A DNA stretch of 64,000 nt from Methyloradius palustris (GTDB taxonomy: Bacteria; Pseudomonadota; Gammaproteobacteria; Burkholderiales; Methylophilaceae): assembly GCF_019703875.1 (NCBI RefSeq), contig NZ_AP024110.1, positions 2,728,001-2,792,000 of the forward strand. Reading direction: 5' to 3'. This document shows, one piece after another, positions 40,153 through 49,017 of the stretch. A program made the translations under genes and the position numbers. Position 1 is the stretch's first letter. Every line of letters begins with the position of its first letter. The notes under the pieces are model-generated. The model worked only from the letters and a program-made list of their open reading frames with translations. It ran no database searches and was not told the DNA's origin.

Positions 40153-41442
40153 TTAACGCGGATCGCGGAATACGCGGTCACTAAAACGCAACATTGGCGA
40201 TATCAGATAAGAAAGCACCGTACGCTTACCCACCACGACATCAGCGGTGACTGACATACCAGGTGAAATCGGCCCAGCTGCCTTTCCCATCTTTACCTGT
40301 CTTACACTGCCAGCATCAATACGTACGCGGTAATAGCGGCTCTGCTGTTCATCAGTCAAAGTATCTGCACTCACTTCAGTGACTGTGCCCGGTAACGCGC
40401 CATAGGTTGCATAATCAAACGCGCTAATACGCACGCGCGCTGGCAATCCACTACGCAAATTGGCACGGTCATCTGGCCGTGCACGAGTTTCTACCACTAT
40501 GCGCTCGTCCTCAGGGGTGATCTCCATCAATGGCTCACCCGGCCTGATCACGCCACCCACTGTTGAAAACATCATGCGGTTCACAAAACCATCTACTGGC
40601 GCACGCACGATATTGCGCTGCAATTTGTCCTCATTGGTTTCAAAATCCAGATTGGATTTTTCCAGTTCCAATCTTACTTGCGTCAAATCCGAACTAGCGT
40701 CAGAACGAAAATGCGCCCATAGCTCACTGACTTTTGATTCTGTTTCCGCCTGCGCAGCACGCAAGCGCGGTAATGATGTTTGCAACTCGTTAAACTGAGA
40801 CTCCATGCGCTGCAAACGACTTTGCGTATCTAACATTTCCATTTTTGAAGCAGCGCCATTCTTGTTCAAACCTTCAATTAGGCGGAATTGCTGACGCGCT
40901 AACTCCAGCTCACCTGTCAAATTGCGCAATCTGGCTTCTGTTTCAGCGATCTCACCGCGCTTTTGCGCACTTTGATCACGCAATACCCGTGTTTCTTCAT
41001 TGTTATGTGATAAACGGGCTTGAAAAGCGGCTGTTTCAGCCTGCTTCACACCACTATCAATTAAATCATCAGGAAAATTAATACTACTTTTTCCAGCTGC
41101 TTCAGTCAGCAAACGTGCCTCGCGACCCCGCAACGAGTCTCGTTTGTTACGATCCTGACCAAGGTCAGATCGCGCTCTGATGTCAGACAACTCAACCAAT
41201 GGCTGGCCTGCTTTCACTGTTTCGCCTTCTTGTACCAAAATAGTACTGACGATACCGCCTTCTAAATGCTGCACAATCTGCGACTTACCTGCGGGAATTA
41301 CCCTGCCAGTAGTTCGCACAATGACATCTATCTTTGCCAGAGATGCCCAAATGAGCAAGAGCAACAAACTCATTGCTGTAATTAGCACAAACGCCCGTTG
41401 TGGCGTCATATCTGACCAAATCTTTTGTAACTTACTCAACAT
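40153..41442 (-). CDS. HlyD-family type I secretion adaptor (membrane fusion protein)
   Basis: 429 residues. A short cytoplasmic start and one membrane helix (residues ~17-36, AFVLITAMSLLLLLIWASLA) are followed by a lipoyl/barrel-sandwich half (GRVIPAGKSQIVQHLEGGIV), a long periplasmic coiled-coil hairpin, the second half (NIVRAPVDGFVNRMMF) and a beta-barrel ending YLISPMLRF. This is the normal HlyD layout and length. It should bridge the ABC exporter to the TolC-like channel. It separates the MotB-like and MotA-like genes, an unusual arrangement for paired channel subunits. Confidence 0.93.
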   Translation of the reverse strand: MLSKLQKIWSDMTPQRAFVLITAMSLLLLLIWASLAKIDVIVRTTGRVIPAGKSQIVQHLEGGIVSTILVQEGETVKAGQPLVELSDIRARSDLGQDRNKRDSLRGREARLLTEAAGKSSINFPDDLIDSGVKQAETAAFQARLSHNNEETRVLRDQSAQKRGEIAETEARLRNLTGELELARQQFRLIEGLNKNGAASKMEMLDTQSRLQRMESQFNELQTSLPRLRAAQAETESKVSELWAHFRSDASSDLTQVRLELEKSNLDFETNEDKLQRNIVRAPVDGFVNRMMFSTVGGVIRPGEPLMEITPEDERIVVETRARPDDRANLRSGLPARVRISAFDYATYGALPGTVTEVSADTLTDEQQSRYYRVRIDAGSVRQVKMGKAAGPISPGMSVTADVVVGKRTVLSYLISPMLRFSDRVFRDPR

Positions 41443-41463
41443 TGACTACACATCTCAACAAGA

Positions 41464-42192
41464 TCATGGTGTGCCAGCAGGGCTTACCAAGACTAGCGAG
41501 CTGTCAGAGGTTGCAACCCCTTCTTTTACCGATACTTCAATACGGTCGGCAGGCAACTTCATCTCGATCAGTAAATTACGCACCGCCATTGCTCGGTAAT
41601 AGCCCAATCTTTTTGCCTCGGTGAAGCCAGGCGGTACATTGACTTCAAGCTTGGCGCCACCGCTGGCAACGATGCTGGCAATAGGCCCACGTAATTTTTG
41701 CCCTTCTTCGTCAGATAAAGTGACCGCGTCATCATTAAAATCAACCACCAGACCACCTGTGATTTTGTCGATAGCAGACACTGGCTCATCTGAACGTACT
41801 GAGCCTTTTACGACCTTGTGCGGGCCACGTTTGCCAGGTGCTGTGTCTTGCTGAAGCGCAGCTAGCTCCTCTTGCAAACGCTGGGCGTCATGTTCTTTAT
41901 CTTTAAGGTCGGCGACTTGTTGCAGCAACGCATCTACCTGCTTTTGTAGCTTGGCAGCATCAGGCGTGGTCACTGGTGTTTGTGGCGTCTCCGCTGGTTT
42001 TTGTTGCTCAGCTTGTGGTGTTGGCGAAGGCGGCACTTTGCTGCGACGGCCTAATTCCATCGCAAAAATAAATACAGCTACGGTCATAATGACGACGACA
42101 AATAGTAGATTCAGCACCAGATTGGTGACTGCATCTACATAGCCAGGCCAGAAAATATCCGCGCCGCCGTCGTTATCGCTATCAATATTCAT
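41464..42192 (-). CDS. MotB/SiiA-like single-span channel protein of the secretion operon
   Basis: 242 residues. One membrane helix (residues ~17-45, GYVDAVTNLVLNLLFVVVIM) starts with Asp20 in the same position as the proton-carrying Asp of MotB. A Pro-rich linker and a coiled coil (~80-120) follow. The C-terminal ~100 residues (LRGPIASIVASGGAKLEVNV to RAMAVRNLLIEMKLPADRIE) resemble an OmpA/MotB periplasmic fold. The usual peptidoglycan-contact residues are not obvious, so cell-wall anchoring is doubtful. Its predicted partner is the MotA-like protein at 38712-40061. It lies 12 bases after the TolC-like gene and 21 bases before hlyD. Confidence 0.75.
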   Translation of the reverse strand: MNIDSDNDGGADIFWPGYVDAVTNLVLNLLFVVVIMTVAVFIFAMELGRRSKVPPSPTPQAEQQKPAETPQTPVTTPDAAKLQKQVDALLQQVADLKDKEHDAQRLQEELAALQQDTAPGKRGPHKVVKGSVRSDEPVSAIDKITGGLVVDFNDDAVTLSDEEGQKLRGPIASIVASGGAKLEVNVPPGFTEAKRLGYYRAMAVRNLLIEMKLPADRIEVSVKEGVATSDSSLVLVSPAGTP

Positions 42193-42204
42193 CGTGGCTC
42201 CTGA

Positions 42205-44244
42205 CTATGGCCTGATCGTAGAAACGGGAACAGGGACTTCTAAAGGCGCTAATGGCGTTACTGCAGCTTCGTCTGATTCCGCAGATTTAGCAGGTGGGGC
42301 TGAATAAGAAGGGTTAGCACCTTGACTCTTAATTTCGCTTGGTTGTGCATCATTCGGTAAGCTTGGAGTAGTCGGCATGACCTCTAAACCTGAGCTGTTA
42401 ACCGCCGTTGCCTGACCCAGCAAACGGCTGATTTGTGACAGCGCATCTATTTCTTGGGAGTGTAAAGTGACTAAACGTGTTCTGGCTTGATATTGGCGGT
42501 CATACACATCAAGCAAATCAAGCAAAGATTGATTACCTGCGAACATTTTTTCAGACATTGAAGTCACAGCCGAAGAAATCGCATTCAACTCGCGATAACC
42601 TGAAACCAGCTGCTCACGGGTAGCATCGAGCGTGGCATATTGCGAAATCATCGATTGCGTAATGCGACGCTGAATATCATCCAGGCGATATTTCACTTCA
42701 TCCAGACGCGCCTTTTTTTCATTGGTCAGGTAGTAATCACCAGAGCCATTGAGCAGATTCCAGTTCATCACCACCATAGCGCGCGTATCTTCTTGCAGCC
42801 CTGCTGGCCCACCAGCGTTATTGGTCGTCAGCTTAGACAACTCAATATCAAAACGTGGGCCAAATTTAGCGCGCGCCACATTCTGGTCTAGCTCCGCCGC
42901 TTTTAACTCTGCCCGCAATGAGCCGATATCCGGGCTGTTTTCCATGGCGATTTTAATGGCTTCGCCCACAGTATTGGGTATCACGCCCATATCAGTGCGG
43001 TCTGGCAAGCGAATCTGCTCAGGAGCAATATTGGTTAGACGCAAAAACTCAACACTAGCGGCTGCATGTGCTGACTCTTGTTGTGATCTTGCCGCACGAG
43101 CTTGCAGGGTACGCGCCAATACACGTTGACGGTCTGAACCACTGGATGCGCCAGCATTAGCGCGTTTATCTACATAATCAAACAACTGGTTGAGTTGCTT
43201 TTCATAGCCTAAAGAAAGGTCAGCAATCAAACGGCTGGAAGTTAACCCGAGATAGGCAGTTACTGTAGATAGCCAAGCATCGGCCTGACTGCCGCGCAGG
43301 CTTTCTGCACGCGAATTAATCACCTCTTTGCGGCGCTGCCAGTCATAAGTGCTCTGCAAATCCAGAATAGGCTGGCGTAGGGTAATGCTTTTATCGGTAC
43401 GAATATGTGCCGATTGATCAGCTGCTGCTCCTGTTAGCGGATCAATCACTGAAGAAGGTGAAGAAATTTCTCTGCCTCTGGCATAACGCACTGAAAGGTT
43501 AGGCAAGAGCAGGGCGCGTGCCTGGTTTGATTGCGCGTCAGCCTGGCCCAAACGCTGATTTGCTATGTTGACATCACGGCTGAACACCACTGCAGCATTA
43601 GTAGCGCCAGGCAAATCAATCGCATTGACCACGCCAGCAGGTGGGGCATCTGTCGCATTTTCGCTGTTGTTCAAGTATTCATTGTGCATCTGGCTTGTAA
43701 CAGCCACGGGGATCAAACTCACGCCAAATAGCTTGGCTAAGCTTAAATCTTTAACTTCATACACTGAATCAGTTTGCGTGGAGAGGCTGGTATCGAGTGG
43801 CTGCAAACCAATCGGTGCCAATTGTTTTTTTGCTTGCTCTGGAGGCAAGCTGGTATCGAGTGGTGCTGACTTTGTAGTGGCAACTGGATTGGCAGCCGCT
43901 GGCTCAGGTGCTTTGATAGGGGTAGGATCTAGAATCAATTGCGGGGCAGGCAGTTGCTGCATACTTTGTGCCGTGGCTTTTACTGCCTCACTTGCTGCGT
44001 TTGCGGCTGCATTGGCCGCACTGGCCGCCGCACTTGCGGCAACGGCTGCAGCATTAGCGGCTTCCACAGCCGCATGCGCCGCATTTGATGCTGCTTGCAA
44101 GGAACTCATCTGGTTTTGAGCAGCTGTCTGCTGAGGCGTGCTAGCAGGCTTACTGACTTCTACCGCATCAGCAGCCCATACTCCAGGCGCTACTAACATC
44201 GGCCACATACATTCTAGGATTAGACGTTTCTTTTTACTTAACAC
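42205..44244 (-). CDS. TolC-family outer-membrane channel with Ala-rich N-terminal extension
   Basis: 679 residues from a GTG at 44244, much longer than TolC (~470). An ATG at codon 13 is possible, but the GTG start gives a complete signal peptide (KKKRLILECMWPMLVAPGVWA). Residues ~46-94 are almost entirely Ala with spaced Ser/Asn/Glu, a likely coiled coil. From about residue 200 onward the typical outer-membrane-efflux repeats appear (ANQRLGQADAQSNQARALLLPNLSV and related helices, partly quoted as NQARALLLPNLSVRYARG). The tail after ~630 is Pro/Ser/Ala rich. First gene of the six-gene secretion operon. Confidence 0.87.
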   Translation of the reverse strand: MLSKKKRLILECMWPMLVAPGVWAADAVEVSKPASTPQQTAAQNQMSSLQAASNAAHAAVEAANAAAVAASAAASAANAAANAASEAVKATAQSMQQLPAPQLILDPTPIKAPEPAAANPVATTKSAPLDTSLPPEQAKKQLAPIGLQPLDTSLSTQTDSVYEVKDLSLAKLFGVSLIPVAVTSQMHNEYLNNSENATDAPPAGVVNAIDLPGATNAAVVFSRDVNIANQRLGQADAQSNQARALLLPNLSVRYARGREISSPSSVIDPLTGAAADQSAHIRTDKSITLRQPILDLQSTYDWQRRKEVINSRAESLRGSQADAWLSTVTAYLGLTSSRLIADLSLGYEKQLNQLFDYVDKRANAGASSGSDRQRVLARTLQARAARSQQESAHAAASVEFLRLTNIAPEQIRLPDRTDMGVIPNTVGEAIKIAMENSPDIGSLRAELKAAELDQNVARAKFGPRFDIELSKLTTNNAGGPAGLQEDTRAMVVMNWNLLNGSGDYYLTNEKKARLDEVKYRLDDIQRRITQSMISQYATLDATREQLVSGYRELNAISSAVTSMSEKMFAGNQSLLDLLDVYDRQYQARTRLVTLHSQEIDALSQISRLLGQATAVNSSGLEVMPTTPSLPNDAQPSEIKSQGANPSYSAPPAKSAESDEAAVTPLAPLEVPVPVSTIRP

Positions 44245-44344
44245 ATTAAACTTTCGCGAAATTTAGTATGGGCTTGCATACGCCTATGTTCTGTAAACCA
44301 TCGTTTTTACTTTAAGCAATTACTACGCCAGTTACATCTTATTA

Positions 44345-44363
44345 GATAATTTCGTTAATTATC
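44345..44363 (-). promoter_or_regulatory. Inverted repeat upstream of the secretion operon
   Basis: GATAATT-TCGTT-AATTATC, a perfect 7-bp palindrome with a five-base spacer, about 100 bases before the TolC-like start in a 224-base A+T-rich gap (44245-44468). It overlaps a weak minus-strand promoter candidate starting TTGATA. It could be an operator, but the evidence is only symmetry and position. I see no gene in the rest of the gap. Confidence 0.35.
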
Positions 44364-44468
44364 AATGCAATACTTCTAATACCTTATATCAAGAATTAGG
44401 ATTATTCCATAAATAGCCAGCATTCATGTCAATCCCTCGACAAATAACAATCATGCTTGCGTATATGC

Positions 44469-45206
44469 TTAACGCAAAGTACGCCCAAACAGCTGTGTAG
44501 CAAGCTGATAACCAGTCATGGCAATCTGTGGATCATAACGCTCGCCTTCATCACGCATGAAAGCATGCTGGGCATTGAATTCATGCCAAGTGAATTTGAG
44601 GCCTTGCTCAGTCAGCTTTTGATAAACCTTGAGGCGACCTTCGGTTGGGATGTGGTTATCCTGTTTGCCCCAGATCATCATCAATTCACCAGTGATGTCA
44701 TTTAAGCGCTCCATGCTGTGCTGGCCAGCTTGATTGGGCATAGTGTTCAAGTGCAAGTCAGTCGCATAGAAACAGGCAGTAGCCTTGATTTCAGGCTGCA
44801 AAGCTGCGCGGAACGCCAAATGACCACCAATACAGAAGCCCATTGCGCCCACGATGCCATTCGCCCATGGTTGCTGTTTTACCCAGGCAATCATGGCGGC
44901 GTTATCGCTATCGTAGCTTTCAACAGGTTTTGCAGCTTTGTCGGCATTCCCTTTGTCGCGGCCGTCGTCGTCGTATCCTAATACTGTGCCGATCGGGTTA
45001 AGCTCATGGAACACTTCAGGCACTAGCACCGCATAACCATGTCCTGCCATGATCTTGGCTGCACGCTCTATTGGGCCAGTTTGTTGGAAAATCTCGGAGT
45101 AAAACAGAATGGTAGGAAACTTGCCTTCACCAGCAGGGCGGTGTAAATAAGTACGCATCGTGCCAGTTGGGGTTGGTAAATCGGCAATATGGCTTTGAAT
45201 AATCAT
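44469..45206 (-). CDS. Dienelactone hydrolase family protein
   Basis: 245 residues, alpha/beta-hydrolase fold. The nucleophile motif GAMGFCIGGHLAF uses Cys, as in dienelactone hydrolases, with Asp in MIWGKQDNHIP and His in FNAQHAFMRDE completing the triad. No signal peptide is present, so it is cytoplasmic. AAGGAG lies seven bases before the ATG. The natural substrate in this organism is unknown; many homologues are generic esterases rather than chlorocatechol-pathway enzymes. It is divergent from xoxF, sharing a 181-base promoter region. Confidence 0.87.
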   Translation of the reverse strand: MIIQSHIADLPTPTGTMRTYLHRPAGEGKFPTILFYSEIFQQTGPIERAAKIMAGHGYAVLVPEVFHELNPIGTVLGYDDDGRDKGNADKAAKPVESYDSDNAAMIAWVKQQPWANGIVGAMGFCIGGHLAFRAALQPEIKATACFYATDLHLNTMPNQAGQHSMERLNDITGELMMIWGKQDNHIPTEGRLKVYQKLTEQGLKFTWHEFNAQHAFMRDEGERYDPQIAMTGYQLATQLFGRTLR

Positions 45207-45387
45207 GCTTTACTCCTTGGATTGGTCTTCAGACGCTCTTTATTGGTTGTTGTGCTAAGTGTTTTAATTTATACACTTTTAATCTTCCTGATTTTACAAC
45301 GATTTTTGATTTTACAGGTCGTATAAAATGCTGGTAATTCAGCGTTATAGCAATAAAATCCAATCCTTTGCAGACATTTTCATTTCA

Positions 45388-47277
45388 ATGACCCTACTAA
45401 AAAATCTAGTCGCTATATTTGCCATCACTCTATGCAGTATTTCACCGGTTAATGCTGCACCAGCAGACCATGCATCAGGCGACGCATTGCAACACTTGAT
45501 GCAGGATGACCAGCAATGGGCTAGCCCGCGTAAAGACTATAGCAATCAAGGTTATAGCAAACTCAGCCAGATCAATCAGGATAATATCAATCGTCTGCAT
45601 GTGGCATGGTCTTTTGCTACGGGAGTGACGCGCGGCCATGAAGGATCCCCCTTGGTGATCGGGAATATCATGTATGTGCACACACCGTTCCCCAATAATG
45701 TTTATGCGCTGGATTTGAATAATAACCAAAAAATCCTGTGGTCATACTTTCCCAAACAAGAACCCCTTGTGCAGGCCATATTATGTTGCGATAGCGTGAA
45801 TCGTGGTTTGAGCTACGGCGATGGCAAGATTTTTCTACAGCAGAACGATGGTGTATTGATTGCACTAGATGCCAATACTGGTGAAAAAGTCTGGCATGTC
45901 AAAGTGAATGACCCCAAAACAGGCGCCACCAACACCAACGCAACCTATGTATTTAAAGACAAAGTATTCACAGGCTGTAGCGGCGGTGAATTCGGCATCC
46001 GTTGTTTTATTGCTGCCTATAATATTCATGATGGCTCATTGGCGTGGAAAGCTTATAGCATGGGCTCTGATAGTGACGTACTGATAGGGGCTGATTTCAA
46101 CCATGCAAACCCGCAATATAGCGCTTTATCTGCTTATGAAAATGTGAATGGTGGCAACAAAGAAAATGGCTCGTTCAAGGCATTTACTAAAGACCAGTTG
46201 AAATTCCCTGAAACTGACCTTGGTATTAAAACCTGGCTTAAGCCACAAGCCGTCAAGCATGGCTGGGAAACAGGCGGCGGACCTGTTTGGGGCTGGTTTT
46301 CGTATGATCCAAAACTCAATCTTGTTTATTACGGTACAGGCAACCCATCAGTCTGGAACGCTGACGTAAGGCCTGGTGACAACAAGTGGGCAATGACTAT
46401 ATTCGCCCGTGATCTTGATACTGGCATAGCAAAGTGGGGCTACCAGCTCACGCCGCACGATGAGTGGGATTACGACAGCGTGAATGAAATCATCCTCTGG
46501 AATGCTGAAGGCAAACAGCTTGCCACGCATTTTGACCGCAACGGCTTTGGTTATACCTTTGACAGGCGCGATGGCACGCTGCTCGTTGCTGCAAAAATGC
46601 ATCCTTTCGTTAACTGGGCAACTAGCATTGACCTAGCTACTGGCATTCCGCAAAAAGATGGCCGCTATTCAACACATCAAGAAGTCAATGTGCAAGGCAT
46701 CTGCCCGGCAGCAGTCGGTATTAAAGATGAACAGCCTGCCGCCTACTCGCAGCACACGAAACTGTTTTACGTACCGCTTAATCATTTATGCATGAATTAT
46801 GAGTCTGTAGAAGCAAAATATGTATCTGGCCAGCCTTGGGTTGGTGCCAGCATCACCATGTATCCGGGTCCTGATGGCGTCATGGGTGGTTTGATGGCTT
46901 GGGATGGCCTGAAAGGTAAATCCATCTGGTACAACAAGGAAACCTTTTCTGTATGGGGCGGAGTGCTCGCTACCAGCGCAGACCTGATTTTCTATGGCAC
47001 GCTAGACCGCTGGTTTAAAGCCGTAGATGCCAAGACTGGCAAATTACTATGGCAATCGCAAGTTGGCTCAGGAGTAGTAGGCAATGCCATGACTTACGCA
47101 CATCATGGCAAACAATATGTGGCGATATTATCTGGCATAGGTGGCTGGGCTGGGATTGCGCTTAATTTAGGCCTAACTGAAGAATCAGATGGGGCAGGCG
47201 CTGCTGGTGCCTACAAGGCACTGGGTCAATATAATGCCGCGCCAGGTGGAGGGGCGCTCAATGTGTTTAGCCTTTAA
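45388..47277 (+). CDS. xoxF: Lanthanide-type PQQ methanol dehydrogenase, XoxF family
   Basis: 629 residues from ATG 45388, which gives a clean signal peptide (LLKNLVAIFAITLCSISPVNA); an in-frame ATG at 45328 adds 20 residues and is less likely. This periplasmic eight-blade propeller enzyme oxidises methanol with PQQ. Visible are the vicinal disulfide Cys133-Cys134 (ILCCDSVNRG), Glu201 (GGEFGIR), Asn319 (GTGNPSVWN), Asp361 and the extra Asp363 (DEWDYDSVNE), and Arg384. The DYD pair marks rare-earth dependence. There is a ~25-residue insertion before GGGPVWGWFSYDP relative to calcium MxaF. No haem motif. No xoxG/J cytochrome or binding-protein gene is adjacent. XoxF4-type is likely but not proven. 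Confidence 0.9.
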   Translation: MTLLKNLVAIFAITLCSISPVNAAPADHASGDALQHLMQDDQQWASPRKDYSNQGYSKLSQINQDNINRLHVAWSFATGVTRGHEGSPLVIGNIMYVHTPFPNNVYALDLNNNQKILWSYFPKQEPLVQAILCCDSVNRGLSYGDGKIFLQQNDGVLIALDANTGEKVWHVKVNDPKTGATNTNATYVFKDKVFTGCSGGEFGIRCFIAAYNIHDGSLAWKAYSMGSDSDVLIGADFNHANPQYSALSAYENVNGGNKENGSFKAFTKDQLKFPETDLGIKTWLKPQAVKHGWETGGGPVWGWFSYDPKLNLVYYGTGNPSVWNADVRPGDNKWAMTIFARDLDTGIAKWGYQLTPHDEWDYDSVNEIILWNAEGKQLATHFDRNGFGYTFDRRDGTLLVAAKMHPFVNWATSIDLATGIPQKDGRYSTHQEVNVQGICPAAVGIKDEQPAAYSQHTKLFYVPLNHLCMNYESVEAKYVSGQPWVGASITMYPGPDGVMGGLMAWDGLKGKSIWYNKETFSVWGGVLATSADLIFYGTLDRWFKAVDAKTGKLLWQSQVGSGVVGNAMTYAHHGKQYVAILSGIGGWAGIALNLGLTEESDGAGAAGAYKALGQYNAAPGGGALNVFSL

Positions 47278-47278
47278 T

Positions 47279-48943
47279 TTACTGACTTGCCAGATAAGCA
47301 TGCAATGTTTGTATTGCAGCTGACCCTTCTCCGACAGCAGCGGCGACCCGCTTCACCGATGCGCTTCTCACATCACCTACTGCAAAAATACCTGGGCGGC
47401 TGGTTTCAAGGAAATATGGCGCTCTTTCTAGTGGCCAATCAGCATCTGCCGCATCATGGCCTGTCAGCACAAAGCCATTTTTATCCAGATGGATACAGTC
47501 TCCCAGCCAAGCAGTATTAGGCTCAGCACCAAGGAACAAGAAAACATGTGAGATTGGCACTTCTTCAACGCGGGCATTTTCATTCCATTTAATGCTGCTT
47601 AGATTTGTATCCCCAATCAATTCAATAATCTCGGTATTAACGTGAAGAGTGATATTCGGTGAAGCCTCAATTCGCTGGATGAGATAATGCGACATGCTGG
47701 CCGCCAGCCCAGACCCCCTGACGATGATATGAACATGACTGGCATGCCCAGCCAGAAACACCGCTGCCTGACCCGCAGAGTTGCCACCGCCATTGACCAC
47801 GACTTCCTGCTTTGAGCATATATTGGCCTCCATGAACGAAGCCCCGTAGTAAATGCCTCTACCTTCAAAATTCTCAATCCCATTCAGTAAAGGCTTGCGG
47901 TATCTAGCACCAGTAGCAATCACTACTGAGCGGGCTGTTATTTGCTCACCATTGTCCAGCAAGATTTCAAAAGCTTTCTCTACATTACATATCAAGCGCT
48001 TCACTTCTATCGGCACCGCGACTTCCGCACCGAATTTTCGTGCCTGTGAAATACCACGCCCAGCCAATGCCTGACCTGATATACCCGTTGGAAAACCAAA
48101 ATAATTCTCGATCTTGGAACTGCTTCCTGCTTGGCCGCCTGGAGCTTTTGCATCTAGCACGATGACATTAAGGCCTTCAGATGCTGCATATACTGCAGAG
48201 GCCAAGCCTGCTGGCCCAGCACCCACCACGACAACATCATATTGTTTACCATCCAGACTATCGGGGCTTAAGCCGATAAGGTCTGCTAATTCACGAGTGG
48301 TTGGATTAACGATGGCTTTGGACTGGGCATTAATAACAAAGGGAATATCTTCCACAGTCATGCCATATTTATCTAATAAGGTTTTAGCTTCTTCAGGATG
48401 ACTGACCACATCAAAATAGGCCACAGGATGCGCATTGCGCGATAAAAACTCACGAAGCCTTAAAGTAGCCGCAGATGCTTGCGAGCCAATCAGCATGACC
48501 CCACCGTTTTCGTCAGCAATAAATGCGACTCGACGCAGAATAAACGCCCGCATGATAGTTTCGCTGAGATCAGCCTCACTGACTACCAAGGTTCTCAATG
48601 AGGATTCATTGATGACGATGACTTCGCAGTCCTCAGCTACACAGCCTGTCGCTATTGCGGCACGGCCAGCGAGCGTGCCTACTTCACCCGTAAATACGCC
48701 TGGCCCATGTGATGCAATGACATGCGGGCCTTTGTAACCATTGCGAATAATATCTATGCGACCCGAGAGAATCACATACATGCTGATATGCCGCTCACCT
48801 TCGGTAAAAAGCACATCGCCAGCCTTGTATTGGCGTAACTCACCATAGTGCATCAATAGATTAAATTGAGCTTCGTTGAGTGTGGGGAATATCTGGTGGC
48901 GCCTGTTTTCAGCGATGGGGGGTAGTTTGATATCAGTGGCCAC
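47279..48943 (-). CDS. cNMP-binding / thioredoxin-reductase-like fusion flavoprotein
   Basis: 554 residues from GTG 48943 with AGGAG eight bases before it. Domains: a Crp-like cyclic-nucleotide-binding domain (~20-135, GDVLFTEGE to GVFTGEVGTLAGR), a glutaredoxin-like segment (~145-225) lacking Cys, then an FAD/NAD(P)H thioredoxin-reductase-like domain (~235-554) with VVVVGAGPAGLASAVYAA and GIFAVGDVRSASVKR. The redox CxxC expected near residue 365 is absent (GIYYGASFMEA). It therefore cannot be a classical thioredoxin reductase; the electron acceptor is unknown. It converges on xoxF with a one-base gap. Confidence 0.85.
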   Translation of the reverse strand: MATDIKLPPIAENRRHQIFPTLNEAQFNLLMHYGELRQYKAGDVLFTEGERHISMYVILSGRIDIIRNGYKGPHVIASHGPGVFTGEVGTLAGRAAIATGCVAEDCEVIVINESSLRTLVVSEADLSETIMRAFILRRVAFIADENGGVMLIGSQASAATLRLREFLSRNAHPVAYFDVVSHPEEAKTLLDKYGMTVEDIPFVINAQSKAIVNPTTRELADLIGLSPDSLDGKQYDVVVVGAGPAGLASAVYAASEGLNVIVLDAKAPGGQAGSSSKIENYFGFPTGISGQALAGRGISQARKFGAEVAVPIEVKRLICNVEKAFEILLDNGEQITARSVVIATGARYRKPLLNGIENFEGRGIYYGASFMEANICSKQEVVVNGGGNSAGQAAVFLAGHASHVHIIVRGSGLAASMSHYLIQRIEASPNITLHVNTEIIELIGDTNLSSIKWNENARVEEVPISHVFLFLGAEPNTAWLGDCIHLDKNGFVLTGHDAADADWPLERAPYFLETSRPGIFAVGDVRSASVKRVAAAVGEGSAAIQTLHAYLASQ

Positions 48944-49017
48944 GCTGTAGCTCCTAAGATTTTTATGACAAAGCTTTTAAGATTTGGAAATGCGCTGGCT
49001 ATTCGCGCTTTACCTGC

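Noticed and set aside
38712..42192. MotA/MotB-like pair as a Zorya (ZorAB) defence module
   Set aside because: No ZorC, ZorD or ZorE-like gene is present; the genes are embedded between tolC-like, hlyD and the RTX cargo, so a secretion role fits better.
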